Source of the DNA: Actinomycetota bacterium
GTDB lineage: Bacteria; Actinomycetota; Acidimicrobiia; Acidimicrobiales; Ilumatobacteraceae
Direction: 5' to 3'
Assembly: GCA_016213665.1 (NCBI GenBank)
Contig: JACQZX010000053.1
Coordinates: forward strand, 1-32,212
Length of the DNA: 32,212 nt
Shown here: in pieces, positions 15,191 to 23,073 of the stretch
Layout of the letters: each line of letters begins with the position of its first letter
Position numbering within the stretch: the stretch's first letter is position 1
Notes under the pieces: generated by a model
Told to the model about the DNA's origin: nothing
Database searches by the model: none
The model's input: the letters and a program-made list of their open reading frames with translations, nothing else
Program-made: the position numbers and the translations under genes

Positions 15191-16020
15191 CAGCTCGTTC
15201 CTATTTCGACAGCGGTGAGGTCGTCGCCGATCACGATCGTGCCATCGAAGTGGGCAGCGGCGCGGGCACGCCACTCGCCTTCCTGAGCCGGTTGTAGTGC
15301 TGGCACGTAGTGCGTCAGTACGAGCGTGCCGACGCCCGCCCTTGTTGCGGTCTGTGCCGCCTGTTCGACCGTGGAGTGGTAGTTAAGAATGTCCTGGAGC
15401 CGCGCGTTGGGTACCAACTTCACCAGGTCGTCGCGGATAACAGCTTGCACATATGCGTCGGCACCACTACACAGTTGATCGAGTGTGTCGCACGGAATCC
15501 CGTCGCCGCCCAGCACAGCGGAAGCGTGTGTGCACTCGATGCGAAACGCGAGCGTCGGCTCGACAGGTTTGTGCTGGGTGGCAGCTACACGAACGAACGC
15601 CGAACCGACACCGAACGAGTCGCCCGGTTCCAACTCGCGCACATTCACGGTCGGCGGATCATTGAGGTCGCGATGATGGTCGATGCGGTACCGCACGTCT
15701 CGCGCCAGCGATCTCATCGTCAGCTCAACGACTTCTTGTGTGCCAGCTGGACCATAAATGGCGAGTGGCCGCGGGTCGGTGCTCATTACCCAGCGAGTCG
15801 TGATCACATCGCCTAGATCGCAGATGTGATCGCTGTGCAGATGCGTTATCAGCAACCCATCGAGAACCACCGGATACACACCGGCCGCGGCCAAGCGCAT
15901 CAGTACTCCTCGACCACAATCGATCAGCACGCAGAGTCCGTCGGCGGTTGCCAGTGTCGAGGGCCCCGCACGATTGGGGTCAGGCAAGGGACTGCCGGTG
16001 CCCAGCAGCGTGATGCGCAT
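15190..16020 (-). CDS. Metallo-beta-lactamase-fold hydrolase (RNase Z/arylsulfatase-like)
   Basis: 276 residues from the ATG at 16020 (GGAGG upstream, inside the TetR 3' end). It begins MRITLLGTGSPLPDPNRAGPS as RNase Z-type hydrolases do, and has the zinc motif HLHSDH near residue 60, a metal-ligand aspartate in VLGGDG and a late histidine in LVLTHYVPAL. The exosite arm of true tRNase Z is not evident. Its operon with a sulfatase and an SRPBCC protein suggests hydrolysis of a small molecule (ester, lactone or sulfate ester) rather than tRNA processing; this is inference. Confidence 0.88.
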   Translation of the reverse strand: MRITLLGTGSPLPDPNRAGPSTLATADGLCVLIDCGRGVLMRLAAAGVYPVVLDGLLITHLHSDHICDLGDVITTRWVMSTDPRPLAIYGPAGTQEVVELTMRSLARDVRYRIDHHRDLNDPPTVNVRELEPGDSFGVGSAFVRVAATQHKPVEPTLAFRIECTHASAVLGGDGIPCDTLDQLCSGADAYVQAVIRDDLVKLVPNARLQDILNYHSTVEQAAQTATRAGVGTLVLTHYVPALQPAQEGEWRARAAAHFDGTIVIGDDLTAVEIGTS

Positions 16021-16025
16021 TCCGC

Positions 16026-16661
16026 TCACACGCCTCCGCGCAGTAACAGCCGCAGCGACTCGGTCAGGGTCGCCGCTGTCTGCGCGCGCGAAAGCCTCTG
16101 ATCGTCGCGCATCAATTGCACGGACTCGAAGGAAGTGAGTACATCGATGCATGACAGCACCCGATACGCGCGAGCAGTCCCGAGCGCTTCGAGCTCGCAG
16201 GCAAACACCGCTTCGATCTGTCTCCGCCAGAAGGCACGCGCGTTGCGCAGTTCCGTTGCGATCAGCGGTTGAAACGGAGCCCGCAGCCGCGACACCAGCC
16301 CGACCGACCCGATGGCCTCGAACAATCGCAATCGCTGATCGACCAGGCGTTCAACGCGCTCCGCGAGTGGCTGGTCTGGGGTCGTCGTTACCTCTGCCAA
16401 GATCGCCACCCGCGCATGATGACGGGCGATCGCGACCTGGACCAGATCGTCGAGGTCGTCGAAGTAGCGGAAGAGCGAACGCGGCGACAGCCCCGCGCGT
16501 TCGGCGATCTCATCGCTGGACGGATCGAGGTTGCCATCGGCATACAGCGCCAGCATCGCGTCGACGACCGACAACCGATTCCGCTCGCGAAGTGCGCGTC
16601 GACCGTCGGTATCGGTGTCGAACTCACCGAGATCATTTCTTGCGAGAGGGGGCGCAGTCAC
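16026..16661 (-). CDS. TetR-family transcriptional regulator
   Basis: 211 residues from a GTG at 16661 that overlaps the preceding stop as GTGA. The helix-turn-helix is at about residues 27-72 ([12 protein letters not shown], then [27 protein letters not shown]), followed by an all-helical ligand-binding part. It is the second gene of its operon, just inside it, so autoregulation is likely; an 18-bp imperfect palindrome over both promoters of the intergenic region 17354-17454 is the best operator candidate. The effector is unknown. Confidence 0.92.
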   Translation of the reverse strand: MTAPPLARNDLGEFDTDTDGRRALRERNRLSVVDAMLALYADGNLDPSSDEIAERAGLSPRSLFRYFDDLDDLVQVAIARHHARVAILAEVTTTPDQPLAERVERLVDQRLRLFEAIGSVGLVSRLRAPFQPLIATELRNARAFWRRQIEAVFACELEALGTARAYRVLSCIDVLTSFESVQLMRDDQRLSRAQTAATLTESLRLLLRGGV

Positions 16662-17353
16662 GGCGTCGCATCGCCATCGGCGCCGATGGTGATGACTTCC
16701 CCGCGATTGACACTCACCCAGTCGCGGGCCTCCAGATAGGGCCGGAATGCGCGCACGATGTTCCCGAGATCATGCGCCGACTTAGGTCGCTGCAACTCGT
16801 AGAGGCAGGGAAACTCAAGCCAGGCAGTGACTGCGTGCCAGAGTCGCAGCGCGGCGTCGCCGGTTGGCGGATCGAGTAGCACCGGACCGAACAGGGTTTG
16901 TCCGTCCGCGAAAACGAGAGTGGGTACGCCATAGCCGCCGGCTGCGACTATCCGATCGTGTTCGGCGCGCACTTCATCGTGGGTAGTCGGGTCAGCGATG
17001 GCGGCATCGACAAGCCCCGGATCGAGACCGATGTCGACGAGTAGCTGACGGGCGACTTCCGGATCGTGGGGCTTGATCCCCTCCTCATGCAACGCGCGGC
17101 CGGCGCGCGCATACCACCGATCGAGAAGCACCATGTCGGTGCGCCGCAGCAGCGCTCCGATGCGCATCAGCGACCAGCCGTAGCTCCACTCGCGTTCCCA
17201 CGGATGCTTCTTACCCTCGCGCCGGTTGACCTCTTCCAGGCTGAAGAAGCGCCAGTTCACCGTGAGCCCGAGTTGATCGCGCACATCGCGCATCCAGATC
17301 GAGGCCTGATATGCCCACGGGCACATGACATCGAAGTGGAAGTCGACAGTCAT
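16658..17353 (-). CDS. DsbA-family thioredoxin-fold protein with a CPWA site
   Basis: 231 residues, no signal peptide, so cytoplasmic. [19 protein letters not shown] (3-21) carries the active-site position C11-P-W-A14, in which the second cysteine of the usual CxxC is absent; the cis-proline loop [13 protein letters not shown] is near 140-152. The helical insert and overall length match the DsbA/FrnE group and the mycothiol-dependent nitroreductase (Rv2466c) family, which has CPWC. With a single cysteine it should work by a monothiol, glutathione- or mycothiol-transferase-like route, not as a disulfide oxidase. First gene of the operon with TetR, MBL, SRPBCC and sulfatase. Confidence 0.88.
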   Translation of the reverse strand: MTVDFHFDVMCPWAYQASIWMRDVRDQLGLTVNWRFFSLEEVNRREGKKHPWEREWSYGWSLMRIGALLRRTDMVLLDRWYARAGRALHEEGIKPHDPEVARQLLVDIGLDPGLVDAAIADPTTHDEVRAEHDRIVAAGGYGVPTLVFADGQTLFGPVLLDPPTGDAALRLWHAVTAWLEFPCLYELQRPKSAHDLGNIVRAFRPYLEARDWVSVNRGEVITIGADGDATP

Positions 17354-17407
17354 GACACTGTTCGTTACGTCGGCCGTACGGTGAGGGGTCGTTGAATCGA
17401 TGCTCGG

Positions 17408-17446
17408 AACGTAACAGTTGACAGTTACTCTGACAAGTCATAGCGT
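17408..17446. promoter_or_regulatory. Overlapping divergent promoters with candidate TetR operator
   Basis: Plus strand: TTGACA (17418-17423), 17 bases, TAGCGT (17441-17446), start codon at 17455, so leaderless or nearly so. Minus strand: TTGTCA (17431-17436), 17 bases, TACGTT (17408-17413), giving a leader of about 48 bases to the ATG at 17353. The imperfect palindrome GTAACAGTTGACAGTTAC (17411-17428; 7 of 9 positions paired) covers the plus -35 and the edge of the minus -10. A second small palindrome, TGACAAGTCA (17431-17440), is the minus -35. One bound repressor could shut both promoters. Confidence 0.6.
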
Positions 17447-17454
17447 GCGCGCAG

Positions 17455-18033
17455 ATGCCTGACGAACCCGCCAACCAGACGCTCGATTCGCTACAGCGCC
17501 GCATGCGAGCGATGCACTCGCTCTATCACCAGGCCGTCGCGACCATGGATGTCGAGCACGTCAACCACTTCGAGCGCGATGGCGTGCTGCCGATCGCATT
17601 CTGCCTGTTTCACATCACCAACATGATTGATGCTTCGTTCATGTTGATGACGGGGACTCCGCCGATCTGGAACGACGAGTGGCAGACAAGGGTTGGAATG
17701 GCAATCGACGATCACGGCAAGCACAAGTCCGTCGAGGAGATGGCGTTTCAACGCATTGGCGATTACGCGGCGTTTCAGGAATACATGCGGGCGGTCTTCA
17801 CGCGCACGGAGGCATGGCTCGATCAGCTCGACCCTGCTGAGTTGACCAGGGTCGTCGTCGCTCGCCCGTTTCCACCGCAGATCGCCAGCACTTACAGCGC
17901 CCGCGTCGCAGGTCCGCAGGGCATCACTTTGCTCGACGCCGCCGAGTGCTGGATCTACCAGCACGGTCTGCGCCACATGGGCGAGATCGAACTTGCGCGC
18001 GGCCTCGTCGGCCTCGGTGGCATGACCTCCTGA
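17455..18033 (+). CDS. DinB-like four-helix-bundle protein
   Basis: 192 residues, cytoplasmic. The pattern of a long first helix with histidines (RMRAMHSLYHQAVATMDVEHVNHF, 16-39), a second histidine-bearing helix (AFCLFHITNMID, H53) and a C-terminal helix with two histidines (YQHGLRHMGEIELAR, H170 and H174) is that of DinB/YfiT-type proteins, which bind a divalent metal with three histidines. Members act as thiol transferases (mycothiol- or bacillithiol-dependent) or are uncharacterised. Divergent from the DsbA-TetR-sulfatase operon and sharing its promoter region, so likely under the same TetR regulator. Possibly a mycothiol-linked enzyme, by inference. Confidence 0.8.
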   Translation: MPDEPANQTLDSLQRRMRAMHSLYHQAVATMDVEHVNHFERDGVLPIAFCLFHITNMIDASFMLMTGTPPIWNDEWQTRVGMAIDDHGKHKSVEEMAFQRIGDYAAFQEYMRAVFTRTEAWLDQLDPAELTRVVVARPFPPQIASTYSARVAGPQGITLLDAAECWIYQHGLRHMGEIELARGLVGLGGMTS

Positions 18034-18067
18034 TCATCAACCGATCGGAGACGTCGCCAACTTCACG

Positions 18068-19300
18068 TCATGCTCCACGAGAACCCTGTTCGCAGACCAG
18101 CGGCAAGTCAAGCCGCTCCCAAACATCGGCGAGTGCCGCGACCAGCGCTCCGATGAGTTCGTCGTCGTGGTGCGGCGTCGGCGTTATCCGCAACCGCTCG
18201 GTACCCCTTGCAACCGTCGGGTAGTTGATCGGTTGGATGTAGATGCCGTGGTCGGCAAGCAACAGGTCAGTGGCGGCCTTGCACTTCTCCGGATCGCCCA
18301 CCAGTACCGGCACGATGTGAGTCTCGTTCGGCATAACGGGCAGGCCGGCGGCAGCGAGAGCGGCCTTCACACGGGCGACGCGCTCTTGATGTAGCTCACG
18401 CTCCGAACTCGACACCTTCAGATGACGGATGGCCGTCGTTGCCGCCGCGCAGATCGCCGGCGGCAGCGCGGTGGTGAAGATGAAACCTGGCGCATAGCTG
18501 CGCACGGCGTCGATGATTACCGCCTTGCCGGCGATGTAGCCGCCGAGGCAACCGAAGGCCTTACCCAGCGTGCCTTCGAGTACGTCGACCCGACTCATCG
18601 CACCCTGTTGCGCCGCCATCCCGGCGCCGCGCGGACCGTACATACCGACCGCATGAACTTCGTCGGCATAGGTCATCGCGCCGTACTTCTCGGCCAAGTC
18701 GCAGATGCCACCAACCGGTGCAACATTCCCGTCAGTCGAATAGAGCGTTTCGAACACGATCAGCTTCGGCTGATTGGCCGCCGCGGCCTGCAACAGTTCT
18801 TCGAGATGTGCCAGATCGTTGTGCCGAAAGATCTGCTTCTCGGCACCCGATTGCCGAACTCCTTCGATCATCGAGTTGTGGTTCTTGGCATCGGAGAGAA
18901 CAAGACACCCTGGCATCAGTTTGACGAGCGTTGCGATTCCCGTCAGGTTCGACACATAACCACTGGTGAATACCAACGCGGCATCCTTGCCGTGCAGGTC
19001 GGCAAGTTCCCGCTCCAGTTCGACCAGCGGATGGTTGGTACCGGCGATGTTGCGCGTGCCGCCGGCACCGGTTCCCATGCGCGTCACGGTCTCGACCATC
19101 GAGCCGATGACCTTGGGGTGTTGGCCCATGCCCAGGTAATCGTTCGAGCACCAGACGACCACTTCGCGGGGACCCGACGACGAGTGCCAAATCGCGACCG
19201 GAAACCGGCCGGCAAGCCGTTCGAGGTCGGCGAACACCCGATACCGCCGCTCGTCTCGCACGCGAGCGAGGGCTTCGGAGAAGTAGTGGTCGTAGTTCAT
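18068..19300 (-). CDS. hemA: 5-aminolevulinate synthase (ALAS)
   Basis: PLP enzyme that condenses glycine and succinyl-CoA to 5-aminolevulinate, the first step of haem synthesis by the Shemin route. 410 residues from the ATG at 19300 ([20 protein letters not shown], the classic ALAS opening followed by [12 protein letters not shown]); a GTG at 19324 would add 8 residues. Conserved elements: [13 protein letters not shown] (50-62), [21 protein letters not shown] (77-97), PLP-contacting D214 in YADEVHAVG, Schiff-base lysine K247 in EGTLGKAFG, and the C-terminal [19 protein letters not shown] of ALAS. Closely related oxoamine synthases (AONS, KBL) lack the [10 protein letters not shown] opening. 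Most actinobacteria make 5-aminolevulinate from glutamyl-tRNA, so the gene may be acquired. No RBS is obvious; flanking genes are unrelated. Confidence 0.95.
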   Translation of the reverse strand: MNYDHYFSEALARVRDERRYRVFADLERLAGRFPVAIWHSSSGPREVVVWCSNDYLGMGQHPKVIGSMVETVTRMGTGAGGTRNIAGTNHPLVELERELADLHGKDAALVFTSGYVSNLTGIATLVKLMPGCLVLSDAKNHNSMIEGVRQSGAEKQIFRHNDLAHLEELLQAAAANQPKLIVFETLYSTDGNVAPVGGICDLAEKYGAMTYADEVHAVGMYGPRGAGMAAQQGAMSRVDVLEGTLGKAFGCLGGYIAGKAVIIDAVRSYAPGFIFTTALPPAICAAATTAIRHLKVSSSERELHQERVARVKAALAAAGLPVMPNETHIVPVLVGDPEKCKAATDLLLADHGIYIQPINYPTVARGTERLRITPTPHHDDELIGALVAALADVWERLDLPLVCEQGSRGA

Positions 19301-19464
19301 GAAGTCCAAGCCGCGGCGACCCACCCGGATTTACCGCAGCCACGACGCTACCGCTCTGCCGAGTCCCGCGACACCCTCGCCATCGGGGAAGGCCCAACGA
19401 GGCCGATCCGGCGCTGCCGCCGGGGTCCAGTCGAGCTTGGGAACCGCTAATTCTCGCGGAAATC

Positions 19465-20418
19465 TCAGTGTGCGACCAGCTTGCGCGCGTAGGCAAGGGC
19501 ATGTTGTAGCGACTTGGTGAACGCCTGCCCGGTCCACGCAATGTCAAATGCTGTGCCGTGATCCACCGATGTGCGAACGATCGGTAGGCCGAGCGTGACA
19601 TTGACCGCGCTCTCGAAGGCGAGCAGTTTCATCGGTGCGTGGCCCTGATCGTGGTACATGCACACGATCGCGTCGAATGCCTGGCGGTGCACGGCCTGGT
19701 GGAACACCGTATCCGCGGGGTGCGGTCCGGTGGCATCGACCCCGCGCTCGACGGCAGCTTCGATCGCCGGAACGATCTGGTCGATGTCCTCGCTGCCGAA
19801 AAGACCGTGCTCGCCGGCATGGGGATTGAGGCCGCACACGGCAATGCGAGGGTGATCGAGGAAGCGGCACAGCACCTCGTCGGTGAGATCGATCACATCG
19901 AGCACGCGGTCGACACGCACCCGCTCGATCGCCTCTGAAAGCGAGCAGTGTGTGCTCACGTGAGTGACCGCCAGCGACCCATTGGTGAGCATCATCGTCA
20001 CCTTCGGCGCACCGCACAGCGCGGCGATGAGTTCGGTGTGGCCCACGAAGCCAGGGTCGGTCAGCTGAGTTGCCTGCTTGTTCATCGGCATCGTGACGAT
20101 GCCGGCCACCCGGCCGGCGAGCGCGTCGAGCGTCGCTCGTTCCACGTAGGCCCGCGCCGCCGCGCCGGCCGCGGCGTCGAGTTCTCCTGGGTGGTGGTCG
20201 CCGGCTCTCAGCAACCCGAGATCGACGATCGGGAGTTGATCCCAGCGAACGTCGAGCCCGAGCAGCGTCGCTCCCCGACGCAGGATTGCCTCATCGCCAT
20301 AGACGACGAAACCGCCTCCGTCGCCGCCATCGAGTTCGCCGCCGACGAAGCTGCGGAGCACGATCTCCGGACCGACGCCGGAAGCGTCGCCCATCGTGAT
20401 CGCCAGCGGAAGTCCCAT
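19465..20418 (-). CDS. pdxA2: PdxA-family dehydrogenase, probably PdxA2 (4-phosphoerythronate/threonate dehydrogenase)
   Basis: 317 residues from the ATG at 20418, one base after the DUF1537 stop. It begins LPLAITMGDASGVGPEIVLR as PdxA proteins do and shows the metal/NAD elements TMPMNKQATQL, FVGHTELIA, VSTHCSLSEAI, GLNPHAGEHGLFG, MYHDQGHAPMKLLAFESAVNVTLGLP (split here as MYHDQGHAPMKL and SAVNVTLGLP) and SVDHGTAFDIAWTG. PdxA proper acts in vitamin B6 synthesis on 4-phosphohydroxy-L-threonine. Next to a DUF1537 kinase, the known pairing is PdxA2, which oxidises 4-phospho-D-threonate or 4-phospho-D-erythronate and decarboxylates the product to dihydroxyacetone phosphate. The context therefore favours catabolism over cofactor synthesis. 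Confidence 0.88.
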   Translation of the reverse strand: MGLPLAITMGDASGVGPEIVLRSFVGGELDGGDGGGFVVYGDEAILRRGATLLGLDVRWDQLPIVDLGLLRAGDHHPGELDAAAGAAARAYVERATLDALAGRVAGIVTMPMNKQATQLTDPGFVGHTELIAALCGAPKVTMMLTNGSLAVTHVSTHCSLSEAIERVRVDRVLDVIDLTDEVLCRFLDHPRIAVCGLNPHAGEHGLFGSEDIDQIVPAIEAAVERGVDATGPHPADTVFHQAVHRQAFDAIVCMYHDQGHAPMKLLAFESAVNVTLGLPIVRTSVDHGTAFDIAWTGQAFTKSLQHALAYARKLVAH

Positions 20419-20419
20419 C

Positions 20420-21430
20420 TCAGCAAGTCTCGCCGTCGAACAAGTCGACGAGCGCATCGGGAGAACCGAAGCCCCCAGCCTTGGAAATCACCAATGAACC
20501 ATCGCCACTCTCGTCGCGGCTCCATGGCATACCGGCGGCGGCGAATCCGCCGACGATTCGCGGGGAGTCGCCGAGCAAGTCGGCGGCCGTATCGCCGCCG
20601 ATGACGACGATCGTGCCCGGACGCAGTCGCTTCGTCCGCGACCGCGCGTGCGCGGCCACAGTTGCCACCGCACCGAGGTGGAGTTCACCGTCTGGTACGT
20701 CCGTCGCGACGATCTCCACCGTCGGTCGCGCAACGCGCAGCCTCCGGATCTGCTCGCGTGAAACGCCGTTGGCGCTTCCGCAGACAACGAGCACCGGCGT
20801 CGCGAGCGGAGGGCGACAAGTTGCCGTCGGCGTTGGCTTTGTCGTTGGCCCGGAAGTCACCCAGTGAGCCGCGAACGCCGCGCCGAGTGGACCCGCGGGG
20901 CCGACGACCAGCACATCGTGACCGGCCAGCGCAGCCGCTGCCGAGTTCATCGCGTCCGAAGTCGGTACGTCGCACACCGCAGTAGCGCCACCGGCGGCGA
21001 GCCACGCACGCAACTCGTCCACGTCCGCAAGCAGGTCGGCGCCGCTGAGACACTCGAGCACACTGCCAATCGGCGACCCATCGACGAGCACAACACCGCC
21101 GACGCACGTCCGGCCGAGGTCTGGCCACGCCGGCAGCACCACCGCGCGTCTGCCGGTGACGCGCTGGCGAGCGGTCAACTCGTCCGCCCAGTTACCACGC
21201 AGAGTCGAATCGATCTTGTGACCCACCCACGCCGACGGTGTCGCATCGATTGCAGCCGCCATTCGCGCCGCGTCGTTGGCAGGCAACGCACGCGACCCAA
21301 GATCGACAACACCAGACCCGCGCATTGCCTCCCCCACCGTCACCGTTACCGGGCCGACGACCTCCGCGAACGCCGCCGCGACCTCGAACGCGCCCGTGCG
21401 GTCGTCGGCTGCAACCAGCCACTGCCTCAC
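20420..21430 (-). CDS. Four-carbon acid-sugar kinase (DUF1537 family)
   Basis: 336 residues from a GTG at 21430, three bases after the acyl-CoA synthetase stop. Family motifs are clear: ADDRTGA (8-14, normally ADDxTGA), HKIDSTLRGN (71-80, substrate side), and in the C-terminal nucleotide-binding half VVIGGDTAADLLG and SKAGGFGSPDAL. DUF1537 proteins phosphorylate D-threonate, D-erythronate, L-threonate or 3-oxo-tetronates at O4. This one is shorter than the usual 400-plus residues, mainly in the N-terminal half, but the key motifs remain. It should feed the PdxA2-like enzyme encoded one base downstream. Confidence 0.88.
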   Translation of the reverse strand: MRQWLVAADDRTGAFEVAAAFAEVVGPVTVTVGEAMRGSGVVDLGSRALPANDAARMAAAIDATPSAWVGHKIDSTLRGNWADELTARQRVTGRRAVVLPAWPDLGRTCVGGVVLVDGSPIGSVLECLSGADLLADVDELRAWLAAGGATAVCDVPTSDAMNSAAAALAGHDVLVVGPAGPLGAAFAAHWVTSGPTTKPTPTATCRPPLATPVLVVCGSANGVSREQIRRLRVARPTVEIVATDVPDGELHLGAVATVAAHARSRTKRLRPGTIVVIGGDTAADLLGDSPRIVGGFAAAGMPWSRDESGDGSLVISKAGGFGSPDALVDLFDGETC

Positions 21431-21433
21431 CGA

Positions 21434-22993
21434 TCAGTTGACCTTGCGCTCGCGACCTTCCCAGTAGGGGGCGCGTAGATCTTTCTTCAGCACCTTCATC
21501 GCACCCGAAAGTGGCAGCGGCTCCGTGCGGAACTCGACGGTTTTGGGCAACTTGTAGCCGGCAATCCACTCGCGACAGTGGCTGATGATCTCTTCCTGTG
21601 TGGCGGCGGCGCCCTCTTTCAAGACAACTATCGCCAGCACCGCTTCGCCCCACTGCTCACTCGGGATGCCAATGACCGCGACCTGCAGCACTGCCGGATG
21701 GGAGGCGATCGCGTTCTCGACCTCTGTCGAGTAAACGTTCTCGCCGCCGGTGACGATCATGTCCTTGACCCGGTCGACGAGGTACAGGTACCCATCGGCA
21801 TCGAGGTAACCGGCGTCGCCGGTGTGGTACCAGCCGCCGCGGAACACTTCGGTGGTCGCTTCCGGCTTGTTCCAATACTCGATCATGAAGTTGCCGGACC
21901 TGGCGCAAACCTCTCCGGCCTCGCCTGTCGGCAAAATTCTGCCGTCGTCGTCCTGAATCGACAGCACCACACCGGGTAGTGGCCGCCCGGCAGCGCGCAG
22001 GTAGTTACCGCCGGCCCGATGCTCGTCGGGACCGAGGAACGACAGGACACTCGAACTTTCGGTCATGCCGTAGCCCTGCCAGATGTTCATCTTCGGGTAC
22101 AGCGCGATGGTCTTCTCCAGCAGCGCCTGTGGCATCGGAGACGCACCGTAGACGAGGTCGGTGAAACTTCCGAGCCCGGCGGGTGTGAAGTCGGGATGAG
22201 CCATCGTCAGGCCGATCATTGTCGGCACCATCACAGTTGTCGTCGGCTGGTACGCCTGCACTGCCTTCATCACCGCGGTCGGCTCGAACATGGGCACGAT
22301 CACGGTATGGGCTCCTTGCGCGGGGCCACCGAGCACCCCGAACATCGAAGCGGCGTGGAACAAGGGCGTTTGGATGAGGTTCACCGTCTCGCGGTCAAGG
22401 TGCAGACGCATCATCACGTGGTACACGTTCAACATCTCGGCGCGCTGATCCAGCAGAACTCCCTTGGGCAGCCCAGTGGTACCACCCGTGTACATCAACA
22501 CGGCGGGATCGGTCTCCTCACCCTCGTCGGGAATCAGCGGAGTCGCCGCCGCCAACAGGTCGGCGTGGGAGACGGTATGCGGAACATCGCCGCCGCCGAC
22601 CAGCACGACGTGCTCCAATCCGGCGTCAGCCTTCACCGCATCGATCAGCTTGGCGAAAATCGCATCAACGAAACACACCTTGGTGCCGGAGTCGCGCAAT
22701 ACGTATGCCAACTCCTTGGGAGCGAACCGCAGGTTCAGCGGATTGATCACACCCCCACCGAGAAACGCCGCGTGGTACAGCTCGAGATATTCGCTGGAGT
22801 TCAACGTCATGATCGCGAACCGGTCACCGCGCTCGACGCCGAGGCTCCGCAATCCGCCGATCGTGCGGCCGACATGATCGAGGTGCTGCGCGAAGGTGGT
22901 GGAGACACCGGTGCCGGAATTGGTCGCGCAGGGCCGATCCGCGTTCTGGGCAACAGCAGGCAAGAGCATGCGGTGATAAATGAGTTCCTTCAT
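21434..22993 (-). CDS. AMP-forming acyl-CoA synthetase (FadD-like)
   Basis: 519 residues, start ATG at 22993. Adenylating-enzyme motifs: P-loop MYTGGTTGLPKG (167-178), YGMTESS for adenylate binding, the hinge region YLVDRVKDMIVTGGENVYSTEVE with the conserved aspartate and glycines, and the catalytic lysine K500 in SGAMKVLKKDLR. The reaction is carboxylate + ATP + CoA to acyl-CoA + AMP + PPi. The substrate is likely a medium/long-chain or aromatic carboxylate. A TAAGGT box six bases before the ATG suggests a leaderless mRNA. It is the first gene of an operon with the DUF1537 kinase and PdxA-like dehydrogenase, an uncommon pairing. Confidence 0.93.
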   Translation of the reverse strand: MKELIYHRMLLPAVAQNADRPCATNSGTGVSTTFAQHLDHVGRTIGGLRSLGVERGDRFAIMTLNSSEYLELYHAAFLGGGVINPLNLRFAPKELAYVLRDSGTKVCFVDAIFAKLIDAVKADAGLEHVVLVGGGDVPHTVSHADLLAAATPLIPDEGEETDPAVLMYTGGTTGLPKGVLLDQRAEMLNVYHVMMRLHLDRETVNLIQTPLFHAASMFGVLGGPAQGAHTVIVPMFEPTAVMKAVQAYQPTTTVMVPTMIGLTMAHPDFTPAGLGSFTDLVYGASPMPQALLEKTIALYPKMNIWQGYGMTESSSVLSFLGPDEHRAGGNYLRAAGRPLPGVVLSIQDDDGRILPTGEAGEVCARSGNFMIEYWNKPEATTEVFRGGWYHTGDAGYLDADGYLYLVDRVKDMIVTGGENVYSTEVENAIASHPAVLQVAVIGIPSEQWGEAVLAIVVLKEGAAATQEEIISHCREWIAGYKLPKTVEFRTEPLPLSGAMKVLKKDLRAPYWEGRERKVN

Positions 22994-22999
22994 GGCGAC

Positions 23000-23005
23000 A
23001 CCTTA
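23000..23005 (-). promoter_or_regulatory. -10 box for the leaderless acyl-CoA synthetase operon
   Basis: TAAGGT on the minus strand, then GTCGCC, then the ATG at 22993. No clear -35 is seen. The box touches a tandem repeat (23005-23043) that fills much of the divergent intergenic region. Confidence 0.45.
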
Positions 23006-23043
23006 GAACAGCAAGGGGCACCACAGAACAGCCACGGCACCAC
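23005..23043. repeat. Imperfect tandem repeat in the divergent intergenic region
   Basis: AGAACAGCAAGGGGCACCAC (23005-23024) is followed directly by AGAACAGCCACGGCACCAC (23025-23043), differing by two substitutions and one base of length. It lies between the acyl-CoA synthetase start (22993) and the dimethylglycine dehydrogenase-like start (23074), where a tandem binding site would be well placed. Confidence 0.7.
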
Positions 23044-23073
23044 CGTGTTGCCGCCTGCTTCAATGGAAGGGTG

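Noticed and set aside
15190-16020. Ribonuclease Z for tRNA 3' processing
   Set aside because: The exosite arm is not evident, and the gene is embedded by overlaps in a catabolic operon with a sulfatase.
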